A DNA stretch of 64,000 nucleotides, taken from Haliclona indistincta (lineage: Eukaryota; Porifera; Demospongiae; Haplosclerida; Chalinidae). The notes below the pieces were generated by a model. That model had not been told where the DNA came from. It saw only the letters and a list, made by a program, of their open reading frames with translations, and searched no databases. The position numbers were made by a program, and so were the translations under genes. Location of the stretch: assembly GCA_964017065.1 (NCBI GenBank), contig OZ024791.1, positions 2,179,410 through 2,243,409 of the forward strand. Reading direction: 5' to 3'. Numbering within the stretch: position 1 is the first letter of the stretch; each line of letters begins with the position of its first letter. Below, piece after piece: positions 1 through 9,651 of the stretch.

Positions 1-1
1 T

Positions 2-1333
2 CTTGAAAAAATTATATTCTCCCATGTCTCTGATTTTGTTGCTGACTCCATTTCTTCTTCACAATTTGGTTTCATGAGAGGCAGATCCTCACAACAGCAA
101 CTTTTGGTGATGCTAAATGAGATATTTAGTAATAATTATTCTAAGACTTGCTCTGACATTGTTTATCTTGACATCAGCAAGGCATTTGACTCAGTCTCAC
201 ACGATATGCTACTTATCAAACTTGAGCTCATGGGTATATCTGGTACTATTCTAAACTGGTTCAAGGCCTATCTGGACAACCGTCAGCAGCTTGTCTCGGT
301 CAATGGCAGCTTTTCTGGTTTTCTTCCTGTTACCTCTGGTGTTCCTCAAGGAAGTATCCTTGGCCCTCTGCTCTTTTTAATCTATGTTAATGATCTCCCA
401 GATTCTGTCTCATTTTCTAAACCTCTTCTTTTTGCTGATGACACAAAATGTCTCATTAGTTCACCCAAGGATGTTTCCTCTCACAAGATGCAGCAGGACT
501 TAGACTCTCTTTATGAATGGAGTATCTCTAATTTCATGAATTTTAACGAATCTAAAAGTGCAGTTCTGAGAATTCCTTCCATTGGCTTACCCCCAGTATA
601 CCTACTCAACGGGTTTAGTATCCCCACCACTAACTTGTTTAAAGATCTAGGTGTTTTACTCTCCAGTGATCTCTCATGGTCGGCTCATATTAATATGATA
701 GTTACAAGAGCTTATAAGATGCTTGGTCTTATCCGAAGGTGCTTTAGCCACACTGTCTCAGTTCCAGTCAGGAAATTGTTGTATATCTCTCTTGTTCGCT
801 CCCATCTAATTTATTGCTCAGTTATTTGGAGACCCTACTTGCGCAGAGATATCATTGTTCTTGAAAAGCTACAAAGAAGAGCCACTAAATTTATCCTTAA
901 TGACTATACCTCTGACTACAAAACCCGTCTGTCCTCCCTTGAATTGTTACCTTTGTCTATGACATTAGAGCTTCATGATATTATTTTTTTTCTAAAATCG
1001 GTCAGATCCCCCTCTCCTTCTTTCGATATCTTGAACTACATTCATTTCTCTGTCTCATCTGGTACTCGTTCATCATCAAACAACAAACTGTTACATCCTT
1101 TAACCTCTAACGTATCCTCCAGCAATTTTTATTTCAACAGATTCCCTCGACTATGGAATAGTCTGCCCTCTGTCGATGATGATGTCTCCACTTCAGTTGT
1201 AATATCCCGCCTGAAGGCTCTCTTTTGGTCGCATTTCCTTCTCAATTTTAACAATGATGATCCCTGTTCGTACCACTTCCTCTGCCCATGTTCATCATGT
1301 GCCTACTCAAGTCCTAACTTTACCTATCTGTAG
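2..1333 (+). CDS. LINE-type reverse transcriptase, C-terminal part (cut by window edge)
   Basis: The frame is open from base 2 with no start codon needed; the reading begins LEKIIFSHV and runs through QFGFMRGRSS, the usual start of a non-LTR RT domain. Motif A is YLDISKAFDSVSHD, motif B is SGVPQGSILGPLLF and motif C is FADD. These are the catalytic blocks of LINE reverse transcriptases, which prime cDNA synthesis at a nicked target. The C-terminal part, with KLLYISLVRSHLIYCSVIW and a late RLWNSLP, is the thumb and tail typical of CR1/Jockey-like elements. The endonuclease and any ORF1 would lie left of the window. The ORF has no internal stop, so the copy may be fairly young. The clade is inferred only. 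Confidence 0.9.
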   Translation, partial: LEKIIFSHVSDFVADSISSSQFGFMRGRSSQQQLLVMLNEIFSNNYSKTCSDIVYLDISKAFDSVSHDMLLIKLELMGISGTILNWFKAYLDNRQQLVSVNGSFSGFLPVTSGVPQGSILGPLLFLIYVNDLPDSVSFSKPLLFADDTKCLISSPKDVSSHKMQQDLDSLYEWSISNFMNFNESKSAVLRIPSIGLPPVYLLNGFSIPTTNLFKDLGVLLSSDLSWSAHINMIVTRAYKMLGLIRRCFSHTVSVPVRKLLYISLVRSHLIYCSVIWRPYLRRDIIVLEKLQRRATKFILNDYTSDYKTRLSSLELLPLSMTLELHDIIFFLKSVRSPSPSFDILNYIHFSVSSGTRSSSNNKLLHPLTSNVSSSNFYFNRFPRLWNSLPSVDDDVSTSVVISRLKALFWSHFLLNFNNDDPCSYHFLCPCSSCAYSSPNFTYL

Positions 1334-1490
1334 TGTTATTTAATTCCGGCTGCTGCACTTCCTGTGTGTGGTTGTCCCTCAGTACCTATCATCGTTTATT
1401 TTTCAGTCTACCTTTCTTAATCTTATAGCCTATCACTTTTCTGTATTGTGCACTGTAAAGTATATATAATAATAATAATAATAATAATAC
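1334..1490 (+). repeat. LINE 3' UTR ending in (ATA)n
   Basis: T-rich non-coding sequence follows the LINE stop codon and ends in a short (ATA)n run at about 1465-1489. A simple-repeat tail of this kind is the usual 3' terminus of several non-LTR clades, so I take 1490 as the end of the first element. Confidence 0.6.
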
Positions 1491-1516
1491 AGTACAAGTG
1501 TACTGTATCATCTATG

Positions 1517-1529
1517 ATCTATCTATCTA

Positions 1530-1596
<67 letters not shown>

Positions 1597-1597
1597 C
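1517..1597. repeat. (TCTA)n/(TCTG)n microsatellite
   Basis: A tetranucleotide run starts as TCTA and changes to about 19 TCTG units. It lies exactly between the tail of the first LINE and the 5' edge of the second reverse transcriptase. Peptides rich in SVCLS read through it are artefacts. Confidence 0.95.
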
Positions 1598-1598
1598 A

Positions 1599-3986
1599 AC
1601 AAAAGAAAAAGGAGCTCCGCTCAACATCCACTCAGCTGTATCTTCTTCTAATCCTCATCACACCGTGCTGCATGAGCTTCAAGACAAACACCCTCCAGGA
1701 CAGAATGCCTCTCCTGAAGCCCTCATACAGTCATCCTCCTCAGCCCCTCTCTCTCACCCCGTCATTTTTGATGAAATACAGGGTTGTACAATTCGCTCTG
1801 CAGCTCTTAACACAAACGGAGCAGCAGGTCCTTCTGGTCTAGATGCTGCAGCATGGAGACGGCTATGTACTTCCTTCCACAAGGCATCCAATAACCTCTG
1901 CAACAGTCTAGCTCTGGTAGCCAAAAAGCTCTGTACCACCTTCGTAGATCCTAATTGTCTGTCACCTTTCACTGCCTGTCGTCTAATTGCTTTAGACAAG
2001 TCCCCAGGTGTTCGCCCAATTGGCGTTTGCGAAGTTGTTAGAAGAATCTGCAGCAAAGCCATCCTCTCCATCATAAGACCCGACATCCTCAAAGCTGCAG
2101 GTACTCTTCAACTATGCGCAGGTCAAGAGGCAGGTTGTGAAGCAGCAGTGCATGCTCTAAGAGGAATGTTTGATGATGAAAACACCGAAGGTGTTCTTTT
2201 AGTAGATGCCTCTAATGCCTTTAACAACCTCAACCGCCAAGCTGCACTGCACAATGTCCAATTGCTCTGTCCTCCCCTGGCCTCCATTCTAATCAATACC
2301 TATAGGACAGATGCTCAACTATTCATTGACAAGGCAAGTCTCCTTTCTAAAGAGGGCACAACTCAAGGAGACCCACTTGCCATGCCAATGTTTGCTCTCG
2401 CCTCCATCCCTCTAATCAATAACCTCAAATCACTTTCTTGTGCAAGACAAGTCTGGTACGCAGATGATGCTGCCGCAGCAGGTAAAATCAAAGAGCTGGC
2501 AAATTGGTGGTCTCAAATTCGTCAACTTGGCCCTTCTTTTGGTTATTTTGTCAACCCTGCAAAAACCTGTTTGGTTGTAAAAGAAAAGCATCTCCAACTA
2601 GCAATTGACTCCTTCTCTTCCAGTGGCATCCAAATCTCATGTGAGGGAGCCAGATACCTGGGTGCCCCTCTCGGAACAGCTGAATACATCAAGCAATTTA
2701 TAAGCCAAAAAGTATCGCAGTGGCAAGCCACAGTTGAGTCTCTGTCTTCCATCGCCACCTCACAACCTCATGCAGCCTACTCTGCAATGACACATGGGGT
2801 CATCAGTCAATGGCTATTCCTCCAACGTACTATACCCAACCTTGCTCCTCTCCTTCAGTCTTTAGAAGAATCCATCTCTCAAAAGTTCATTCCAGCCCTA
2901 ACAGGTCGCAGAGGCTGCTCAGACCTTGAGCGTGAACTGTTCGCTCTTCCTGTAAGACTTGGGGGTCTGGGTCTAACAAACCCCGTCCAATCTGCCAATC
3001 AACAACATTCTGCTTCTCTCAATATCACCTCACCACTAACTTCAGCCATTGCAAACCAAGACTGCAACTACTCCACCAATATAATCGACCAACAGCTCAA
3101 AACAAAACAGTCAACTCACAGAATCAGCCGCCAACTAAAACTTGCTACTGCAAACAGTGTTAAATCCAGGCTTGATAATAACATCTGTCGCGCAGTCACC
3201 CTAGCAAGTGAGAAGGGTGCCTCATCTTGGCTAACCGCACTCCCAATTGAGCAGCATGGCTTTGCCCTACACAAAAGAGCGTTTAGAGATGCCCTCTCAC
3301 TTCGCTATAACTGGCCACTTTCCAATCTTCCTACAAACTGTGTCTGCGGCAAGCCTTTTTCCGTCGACCATGCTCTGTGTTGCCCAACAGGTGGTTTCCC
3401 ATCCATACGCCACAATGAGCTTAGAGACCTTACTGCCAATGCAATGACAGAAGTCTGTCATGATGTATGTATTGAGCCCAACCTGCAGCCCCTGTCTGGA
3501 GAATCTCTCCGGTACTCCACTTCGAATAAAGAAGATGGTGCCAGGCTTGACATCAGAGCTGCTGGGTTCTGGGGTGACAAGCATCAGCAAGCATATTTTG
3601 ATGTGAGGGTTTTCAACCCAAACGCTTGCTCATATCGCCACCTCACCCTTGCATCAGCTTACTCAAGACAGGAAAAACTCAAGAGACGTCACTATGAGCA
3701 ACGAGTGACTCAAGTTGAGCATGGTTCCTTCACGCCACTGGTCTTTTCCACCACTGGAGGTCTGGGCAATGCAGCAGATGTCACCTACAAACGGCTTGCC
3801 TCCCTCATTGCGTCAAAAAGAGAAGTTGAATATGCCACCATTCGCAAGTGGTTAAGAAACAAAATCTCATTTTCGCTGTTAAGATCAGCTATCACTTGTC
3901 TCCGTGGCTCCCGGTCTTCCTATCATTCTCCTCAGCATGATCTCTCTGCAGATCTTATAGTTGCTGAGGCAAAACTCTCTAACTAA
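1599..3986 (+). CDS. Reverse transcriptase with C-terminal zinc/nuclease-like domain, 5' truncated
   Basis: The frame is open from the microsatellite to the TAA at 3986, with no ATG before the RT core, so the N-terminus is missing. Numbering from 1665, RT motif A is LLVDASNAFNNLNR (residues 178-191), motif B is EGTTQGDPLAMPM (230-242) and motif C is WYADDAA (264-270), followed by a YLGAPLG motif E. After about 300 residues comes a Cys/His block, CVCGKPFSVDHALCC, then RHNELRD. After that, GARLDIRAAGFW and YFDVRVF together resemble the PD-(D/E)XK restriction-like endonuclease at the C-terminus of R2/R4/NeSL-type retrotransposons. The RT is clear; the nuclease call is inference from that pattern. 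The clade is unrecognised. No internal stop is present. Confidence 0.8.
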   Translation, partial: TKEKGAPLNIHSAVSSSNPHHTVLHELQDKHPPGQNASPEALIQSSSSAPLSHPVIFDEIQGCTIRSAALNTNGAAGPSGLDAAAWRRLCTSFHKASNNLCNSLALVAKKLCTTFVDPNCLSPFTACRLIALDKSPGVRPIGVCEVVRRICSKAILSIIRPDILKAAGTLQLCAGQEAGCEAAVHALRGMFDDENTEGVLLVDASNAFNNLNRQAALHNVQLLCPPLASILINTYRTDAQLFIDKASLLSKEGTTQGDPLAMPMFALASIPLINNLKSLSCARQVWYADDAAAAGKIKELANWWSQIRQLGPSFGYFVNPAKTCLVVKEKHLQLAIDSFSSSGIQISCEGARYLGAPLGTAEYIKQFISQKVSQWQATVESLSSIATSQPHAAYSAMTHGVISQWLFLQRTIPNLAPLLQSLEESISQKFIPALTGRRGCSDLERELFALPVRLGGLGLTNPVQSANQQHSASLNITSPLTSAIANQDCNYSTNIIDQQLKTKQSTHRISRQLKLATANSVKSRLDNNICRAVTLASEKGASSWLTALPIEQHGFALHKRAFRDALSLRYNWPLSNLPTNCVCGKPFSVDHALCCPTGGFPSIRHNELRDLTANAMTEVCHDVCIEPNLQPLSGESLRYSTSNKEDGARLDIRAAGFWGDKHQQAYFDVRVFNPNACSYRHLTLASAYSRQEKLKRRHYEQRVTQVEHGSFTPLVFSTTGGLGNAADVTYKRLASLIASKREVEYATIRKWLRNKISFSLLRSAITCLRGSRSSYHSPQHDLSADLIVAEAKLSN

Positions 3987-4197
3987 TTCAAGTTCATGTA
4001 GTGACTATTACTATATCTATTTTAGTATTATTATTATTTGTATTTTCATTTTCATTTCCCTGGGTTCTATTATGCATTATACTTGTATTATATTCACATT
4101 ATTTATATATTCTATGTATGTATGCTATTATAATAAGTTATTATTAATTTACAATAAAAAAAAAATATATATATATATATTATATAATAATAATAAA
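3987..4197 (+). repeat. AT-rich 3' tail of the second retroelement
   Basis: The stop codon is followed by about 200 bases of T/A-rich sequence with ATT repeats, an A-run near 4155 and an (AT)n/(ATA)n stretch. It looks like the 3' UTR and tail of the element. No gene is visible. Confidence 0.5.
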
Positions 4198-4355
4198 TTC
4201 ACCGGATGGTTTCAATTTTGCTCAACTGAGACTGAGCAAGCGCAAAGAGACGTGATGCAGAACTTGAACTGAAGAACACTTAGAACAGAGAGAGGTTAGG
4301 CCAGAGAGAAGGAGCATGAGCGACGTGATGCAGAGACTGAAGAATTACAGAGAGC
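4198..4355 (+). repeat. Helitron-like 23-codon coding repeat, left fragment
   Basis: In one frame this reads REKEHERRDAETEELQR and similar units, the same repeat found at 12979-13678. Tandem Arg/Glu-rich units with an AETEEQRE core are common at the N-terminus of Helitron proteins, so I infer a degraded Helitron coding piece. It is the left half of the array split by the element at 4364-12970, as shown by the GGTTAGCT duplication on both sides. Confidence 0.5.
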
Positions 4356-4436
4356 GGTTAGCTTAGTCAGGCGTGGCCTGACTATTCGCGTTTCACGTAA
4401 TAGCCAGGGGACATTAGAACATGGACAATATAATAC

Positions 4437-4885
4437 CAGGAGCACATGAACAGAAGGAGCGTGCAACTGTAAACCGCCAACAGTGTATAATTAGATTCAC
4501 AGATGTGTGCTCAGAACTTCCATATTTGGAAGTTTTTGTGCTTCATTAAATATGCGTGACGTACGTTCTGTGCACGTGATACATAATAGATCTAAGTGCG
4601 GCAAGTTGCAAGAGAGGATGGCGCGAACCCCTCGAGTCGCCCTCGACGTCTTAGTCAGGCCAGCTCCAAGAGAGAGCTGATCATGCTGTTTCCCCGGCGG
4701 ATTCGTTTACAACAAGTGAAGAACTTGCCCGTGAGGAGCGCAATGAAAGCTGAGATGACCGTATTCGAGCTGAGCAACACCAGGCGCACTCGCTGTCGTA
4801 AACTTACCAAGTAAGCGGAAGTACGTCATTAATTATTAAAGTGCTGGCACTGAAGTTGCACGCTCCTTCTGTTCATGTGCTCCTG
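4437..4885. mobile_element. MITE with CAGGAGC termini and 7-bp duplication ATAATAC
   Basis: The ends are inverted copies starting CAGGAGCACATGAACAGAAG. ATAATAC flanks both sides (4430-4436 and 4886-4892). It shares its terminal CAGGAGC(A/G)CAT and the 7-bp duplication length with the element at 24575-24875. An internal open stretch of 72 codons looks unrelated to any gene, although a neighbouring frame reads EELAREERNE, similar to Helitron peptide repeats. Confidence 0.75.
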
Positions 4886-4915
4886 ATAATACCTTAGGTG
4901 GACTGGAAACGCAAT
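4886..4915. repeat. Left arm of an inverted repeat shared with 11036-11060
   Basis: CCTTAGGTGGACTGGAAACG and its flanks occur here and, inverted, at 11036-11060. The arm continues after the ISL2EU-like insertion as TTAGTTTACGGAGAA (9175-9189). The pair therefore marks an older inverted-repeat element, and its uninterrupted right arm serves as the empty site for the insertion at 4916-9172. Confidence 0.7.
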
Positions 4916-5165
4916 AGACCAGTTGCGTGTAAGCGCTAAAGAATTCATTAACGCTTAATTACGCGTGACGTCACGACTGGGTGCTGTGGTTGCCAGAGAA
5001 AATGTATGGAGAGCATTGGAGAAACGAGCGGAAGTGCGCATAAAGCATCTACTGGTCGTCAAAGTATACCGTATGTTCTTGTTTTGCGAGACTGATGCAA
5101 AACTTCAGACAGTGGGACGTCCGATGAACTTCGAATGAAGCTTCTACGAGGCGTGGTTGCAGAGA
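4916..5165 (+). repeat. Left long terminal inverted repeat of the ISL2EU-like element
   Basis: About 250 bp matched in inverse orientation at 8930-9172. It includes the ATG at 5135 and the codons MKLL(R/Q)GVVAE. Both genes of the element are therefore transcribed inward from copies of the same promoter region. Confidence 0.85.
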
Positions 5166-6802
5166 AATCCATACGTAGAAAAGACTATCTGTCTATCATG
5201 ACTGGGCATAAGTGCTGCATCTGTGGAAATACTACTTCGAAAGATCCAAGTGTGCCATTCCATCGTTTCACTAAAGAACCAGGCAAGAGAGCACTTTGGT
5301 TACGCGTATTCCAATTTCGTGAGGAGAACATTTCTCCTAACAGCCGCGTTTGTGCGAGGCATTTTCCTGAAGGAAATGTGAAAAAGACGCCAAGTATTAC
5401 TCTGGGTAAGCGATTTGCATCTCCAATCAAGCAAGGACCTAGGGCAAAGCGAGCTAAGGAAAGATCAGTAGATAAGCAATTGTGTGAAAGTCGTGCCCAG
5501 ACTCCTCTGTCATCTAGCAGCAGGTCAGTTACTCCAGCATCAACATCTACAACCTCTCCTGAACCTGATCATGAGGTACTTACAACAGTAGTAGGAGATC
5601 AGTATGACAGCGACTACGAAGTACATGAATTACCCAGCGTGGAGGAGCCTGCACACCATCAACCTACATGTAGCTCAACTGAGGTAATAGTGAACACAGC
5701 ACTTCTAGCACGCATTGAAGCACTTGAGGCAGAGAATCAGCATTTGAAAAGAAAGCAGAAGGGAAAAAGTGTGAGCTACTTCAAAATAGAAGATATCTGC
5801 CATGATGATAAGCTGGTGCAGTTCTACACAGGCTTACTGTCGTATACCGTGTTTCTAGCATTCTTCGAGTTCCTCGGACCGGTGGTCGAACATCTAAATT
5901 ATTGGGGCTCAAAGGAAGGTCATCGGCGCCGTAGTAGGTCTAAAAAGCTGGATCCGAAAAATCAACTCTTTCTCACTTTGGTCAAACTAAAACTTAACTT
6001 AAAGCTTCGAGATCTGGCTTTGCGCTTTGGATTGTCCACTTCACTGACATCTCGCTACCTTACAACATGGATATGCTTCTTGTACCAACATTTAAAAGAA
6101 ATTGACTGGATGCCCACTGTAGAGCAAGTATTAGGGACTCTGCCGGACTCCTTTCGAAAGAAGTATCCAACAACCTTCGCTATAATTGACGGAAGTGAAG
6201 TATTTATCGAGACACCATCCGATTTGCATATGCAATCGTCTACTTGGTCACAGTATAAACACCATAATACTGTGAAGTTTTTAGTTGCATGTACACCTAA
6301 TGGAGCAATTTGCTACATATCACAGGTTTACGTTGGATCTATTTCAGATGTGGAACTGACACGCATATGTGGCCTGCTAACTAAACTAAAGGACAAACCG
6401 GGCATTTCGATAATGGCCGACAGAGGATTCACAATAAAGGACTTGTTAAAAGAAATAAATATTGGCCTGAATATACCACCTTTCCTAGATGGTAAAAAAC
6501 AACTGTCTCCAGCTGAAATCGAGAAAGGAAGGAAGATTGCATCCCTTCGAATCCACGTAGAACGTGCAATCGGTAGAATAAAACTGTTCAGTATTTTAAA
6601 AGGAACAATCCCACTGTCAATGGCACGAATAACAAATCAAATTGTTTTCGTTTGCGCTTTCTTGACAAACTTTCAGCCTGCATTGGTCCCTCTGCCTGAT
6701 GATGATGAGCTTACTGATGCTGATGTTGAAAAGTATTTTGAGCAGCTATCAGATTGCAACTCAGACTCTGATGAGGATGAAGCTGATCAAGATCACGACT
6801 AA
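5135..6802 (+). CDS. THAP-domain DDE transposase
   Basis: A single open frame of 555 codons. A second in-frame ATG at 5198 (MTGHKCCICG) puts the THAP zinc finger at the very N-terminus, as is usual, so a 534-residue product is equally likely; the first 21 codons lie in or near the terminal repeat. The C2CH finger uses C27, C30, C73 and H76 (numbering from 5135), followed by an AVPTP-like tail and a basic patch. A short leucine-rich helix (about 187-208) may dimerise. The catalytic DDE_Tnp_4 core shows D352 in IIDGSEVF, D429 in MADRGF and E476 in HVERAIGRIK. It cuts and joins transposon ends in the nucleus. An acidic tail ends the protein. There is no stop or frame break, so it could be active. 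Confidence 0.9.
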   Translation: MKLLRGVVAEKSIRRKDYLSIMTGHKCCICGNTTSKDPSVPFHRFTKEPGKRALWLRVFQFREENISPNSRVCARHFPEGNVKKTPSITLGKRFASPIKQGPRAKRAKERSVDKQLCESRAQTPLSSSSRSVTPASTSTTSPEPDHEVLTTVVGDQYDSDYEVHELPSVEEPAHHQPTCSSTEVIVNTALLARIEALEAENQHLKRKQKGKSVSYFKIEDICHDDKLVQFYTGLLSYTVFLAFFEFLGPVVEHLNYWGSKEGHRRRSRSKKLDPKNQLFLTLVKLKLNLKLRDLALRFGLSTSLTSRYLTTWICFLYQHLKEIDWMPTVEQVLGTLPDSFRKKYPTTFAIIDGSEVFIETPSDLHMQSSTWSQYKHHNTVKFLVACTPNGAICYISQVYVGSISDVELTRICGLLTKLKDKPGISIMADRGFTIKDLLKEINIGLNIPPFLDGKKQLSPAEIEKGRKIASLRIHVERAIGRIKLFSILKGTIPLSMARITNQIVFVCAFLTNFQPALVPLPDDDELTDADVEKYFEQLSDCNSDSDEDEADQDHD

Positions 6803-6841
6803 TACTTTTGTGATTTAAAATTATTATTGAATATGAAATAA

Positions 6842-8891
6842 TCATTGAGAACTTTTGGTAAGATCTCTAACAGGGAGACCTAAACAGTGTACTGGGCTTA
6901 CAATTTCAGGAGCAACACAATTGTCATAAAATGAAATCAGTTTAGGAAGCAGTTTCTCAGTCCAGAATGCATGATCAAAGGGTATGCGTTGAACATTCAC
7001 ACCTTTAGTAGTATATATTACAAAGTCACACCATGGACGTTCACCAATGCCCATTTGACCTTGAACCTGTGCAAAATACTGATGACTGGTTTTAAGCTTA
7101 AGCTCGTTGTTCCTGACTCTTTCACTACAAAATCCAGATGTTATGGATGCTTCTAAAGGAGAAAGAAATCTAACTGAGTATAGGCATTTGATTTCCAAGA
7201 ACCCGTAAGGCTGCAAAACATTGGAAGGATCATAAACAACTCCATCTGGTGAAGCTCCAAGAAATGAATAGGCAGTGTTAATAATAAATCCATGCACTGG
7301 CACACACAGATAGCTCAGGGTGGCCATTGTTTTGTTGGTAAGCCACGTATTCCTTTACTGCAACTGGCTCCATGTCAATACCATACCTAGTAGCTTCTGT
7401 TGAAAATGCCTTTGGTTCGATAAGGCGAAGAACTAATTTTTCTGGAGGAGTGTCACGTTTGCGAGATAATACTGCTCCAAACATAGAAGCAGTGATTCTA
7501 TACCGGCGCATATCAAACCACAAAGGAGACATTCGCTGTGCGCGAGTACTTCTCTCTATCTCACGAGCTCTTTCTTCAGTAACAACTAAACTCTGCTTAA
7601 ATGCTTCAATTGCTTTCATTAATTCTGCAGAATCAGGTAAATGATGAGAAGTTGGCTGCTGGCTTATCGTCTCGGATACTGTGCGTTGGTATGTTTCATC
7701 AAACAACAATGAAATACATAGTTTTTCTCCTTTAAGTGTGTCCAAAAGCTGTGGAAGACGACTTGCGGCAGTTCCTCTATACTCCAGTGGTCTAGGGTCA
7801 AAATCCTCAATCATCTTCACTTCTCGCTTGTTCGGTTTAGCATAGTCGTGCTTCTGGATTTTAGCTTTAGACATCTCAAGTGAACTCTCTTTCCGCTTTT
7901 TTGGTGGTTTCCATTGGCATGGCAAAGAGGTACACGGGGTCTCATCAGTATCACTATCTTCTTGCAGTGGGCGAATATTTGGGTTTAGCTGAAATGGTGT
8001 AGGATGCAGTTTATCAAGAGCATGAAGTAGTGCTGATACATGAGTGCAGCTTGCTGATCTCCTGTAATCAAATAATGGAGAGTACGTTATTTTCCTGTTA
8101 ATATAATTATTATGTGTTTGGTATACTAAACGTAGAGTGAGTACATACCCAGCAGCACATTCACATGTAGCTTCACAAATAGTAGTAGCAAGTTTTCCAT
8201 CACGTGCAAGGAGGAGGTAGACATTGTAGATACCAGGTTTCATAGACGGCTTCATTTTGCAACGCACATGGCAGTATTCTGGATGATTAGTGTTGACCTC
8301 CATTTCTTCGAGCCTACCTGAAGCCCACTGATTGTATCCACTATCAAGAGCCCTGAAAGCACCCTCATCTCCATCACGCCCTACGTGTCCAGCTAAATAC
8401 GAGTATAACAGACCTATAGGCAAAATAGCAAAACATTATTAATAACATAGTACTACACATAAGTAAAGTACCTGAAGTAACGACTGGAATGGAAGGAGCA
8501 ATTTCCTCACAGGTAACTGAAGTCACTGCCTTCCAACCAGTAAGTGGTGGAGGTGGAGGTTCTAATTGTGCTACTGTTGTTTCCCCTGCTTCTACAATTG
8601 ATCTGTATTTTCTGTACAGATAAGATCCATCTACGTCTACGATGTTGGTTCCTTCGCTTTCAGCCTGATTCACTCTAAATACAAGTTATATAGCTACATG
8701 AAATAAAGAAACACATGCTGCAGCATGCACCTGTCAATAATCTTTTGCTTTTTCCATGATGTCGGGAACCTGATGCCTCTACAGAGCAGCCACCAACGCA
8801 GAGCAGATACAGTATGCACTTGGTATGGTTTGCTGAGCTCAGCGCCTGGAATATCACTAGGGCAAAGTCTCACTTCTTGTACAGCGTCCAT
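6842..8891 (-). pseudogene. SAP/SWIM/YqaJ exonuclease gene of the transposon, split by a frameshift
   Basis: Four exons can be read on the minus strand: 8891-8731 (MDAVQEVRLC, a SAP-like LRWWLLCRG helix), 8674-8472, 8413-8149 and 8061-6842. All have GT/AG borders. The SWIM finger is split by the last intron: CECAAG joins RSASCTH. The YqaJ (lambda-exonuclease-like) nuclease follows, with WFDMRRYRITAS, E in GIDMEPVAVKEY, LGASPDG, LEIKC and QVQGQM, which contain the expected D, E-x-K and Q residues. Near 7300, in a TGTGTGTG run, the frame shifts by one base between NNGHPELSV and PVHGFIINTAY, so the nuclease is broken or the assembly has an error there. The stop at 6842 lies 40 bp from the transposase stop. 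The role of YqaJ proteins in these transposons is not established. Confidence 0.8.
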
Positions 8892-8929
8892 TTCACCAAT
8901 CCCACGAGTAAAACTGCCTCGATCTCTGC

Positions 8930-9172
8930 AACCACGCCTTGTAGAAGCTTCATTCGCAGTTCAACGGACGTCCCACTGTCTGAAGTTTTGCATCAGTCTC
9001 GCAAAACAAGAACATACGGTATACTTTGACGACCAGTAGATGCTTTATGCGCACTTCCGCTCGTTTCTCCAATGCTCTCCATACATTTTCTCCAGCAACC
9101 GCAGCACCCAGTCATGACGTCAAGCGTAATTAAGATTTCATTAAAATTCCATTGCTTACACGCAACTGGTCT
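8930..9172 (-). repeat. Right long terminal inverted repeat of the ISL2EU-like element
   Basis: Inverse of 4916-5165 with few differences, the largest being an 18-20 bp stretch near 9132-9156 that has drifted. It carries the same ATGAAGCTTCTAC as the transposase side, but here that ATG opens only a 27-codon frame; the nuclease gene starts at the next ATG, 8891. Confidence 0.85.
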
Positions 9173-9628
9173 ATTAGTTTACGGAGAAAATTGAAAACCT
9201 ATCCGCGTAACCAGAGGAGGTTGGCCACGCGTCATCGATCATCATTTCTACATATGCAATCCAACATGAATAACTTAATTTAATAGACTTTTTGGAACCT
9301 TTTGGAACCTCATGAATTTATTCATATTACATGAATTTGCTGATTTGCAACTAGTTGGAGGCGCAGGACAGAGCGAAACTGTTTGCAAGCGTTCAAGAAG
9401 TTGTTAACCGACCAAAAGAAGGTCGTATTTCTAATTAATATTCATGACATGACGTCATTTTGACACTTTGATTCGCTAAAAGCCCATAACAAAGATGGCG
9501 CGCAACGTATGCCATGTATGCTGTACTGCTGAGTGTGTACTAGACTCACTCTCTAGGTCAGGAGGACTTCTAGAAGCTAAGTTCTGTTATTAATATGCTT
9601 CCGGTTCTTCAAAAGCGGGGGGGCAACT

Positions 9629-9651
9629 GCCCTACCGTAGTTACGCCACTG
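9629..9651 (-). repeat. hAT-like transposon terminus
   Basis: On the minus strand this reads CAGTGGCGTAACTACGG, the familiar outer end of many hAT-type elements, followed inward by a C-run. No partner end was found nearby, so it is probably a remnant. Confidence 0.45.

Larger units (their letters stand above)
4916..9172. mobile_element. ISL2EU-like DNA transposon, complete ends
   Basis: The element starts AGACCAGTTGCGTGTAAGC and ends with the exact inverse. Inverted similarity extends about 250 bp (4916-5165 and about 8930-9172). AT flanks both sides, and the inverted paralogous arm at 11036-11060 reads through the same site without the element and with a single AT, so the target duplication is 2 bp. 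Two convergent genes fill the interior: a THAP/DDE transposase (5135-6802, plus) and a multi-exon SWIM/YqaJ nuclease gene (8891-6842, minus). From memory, a transposase plus YqaJ protein with a 2-bp duplication defines the ISL2EU superfamily; the DDE_4/THAP transposase is also compatible with related Harbinger-like groups. Confidence 0.85.

Noticed and set aside
1448..1842. Frames rich in SVCLS
   Set aside because: They read the TCTG microsatellite and a wrong frame of the reverse transcriptase.
8725..9039. Plus-strand frames opposite the nuclease gene
   Set aside because: The minus strand gives a spliced gene with SAP, SWIM and YqaJ motifs.
9290..9310. Tandem TTTTTGGAACC
   Set aside because: Only two short copies; no wider structure.
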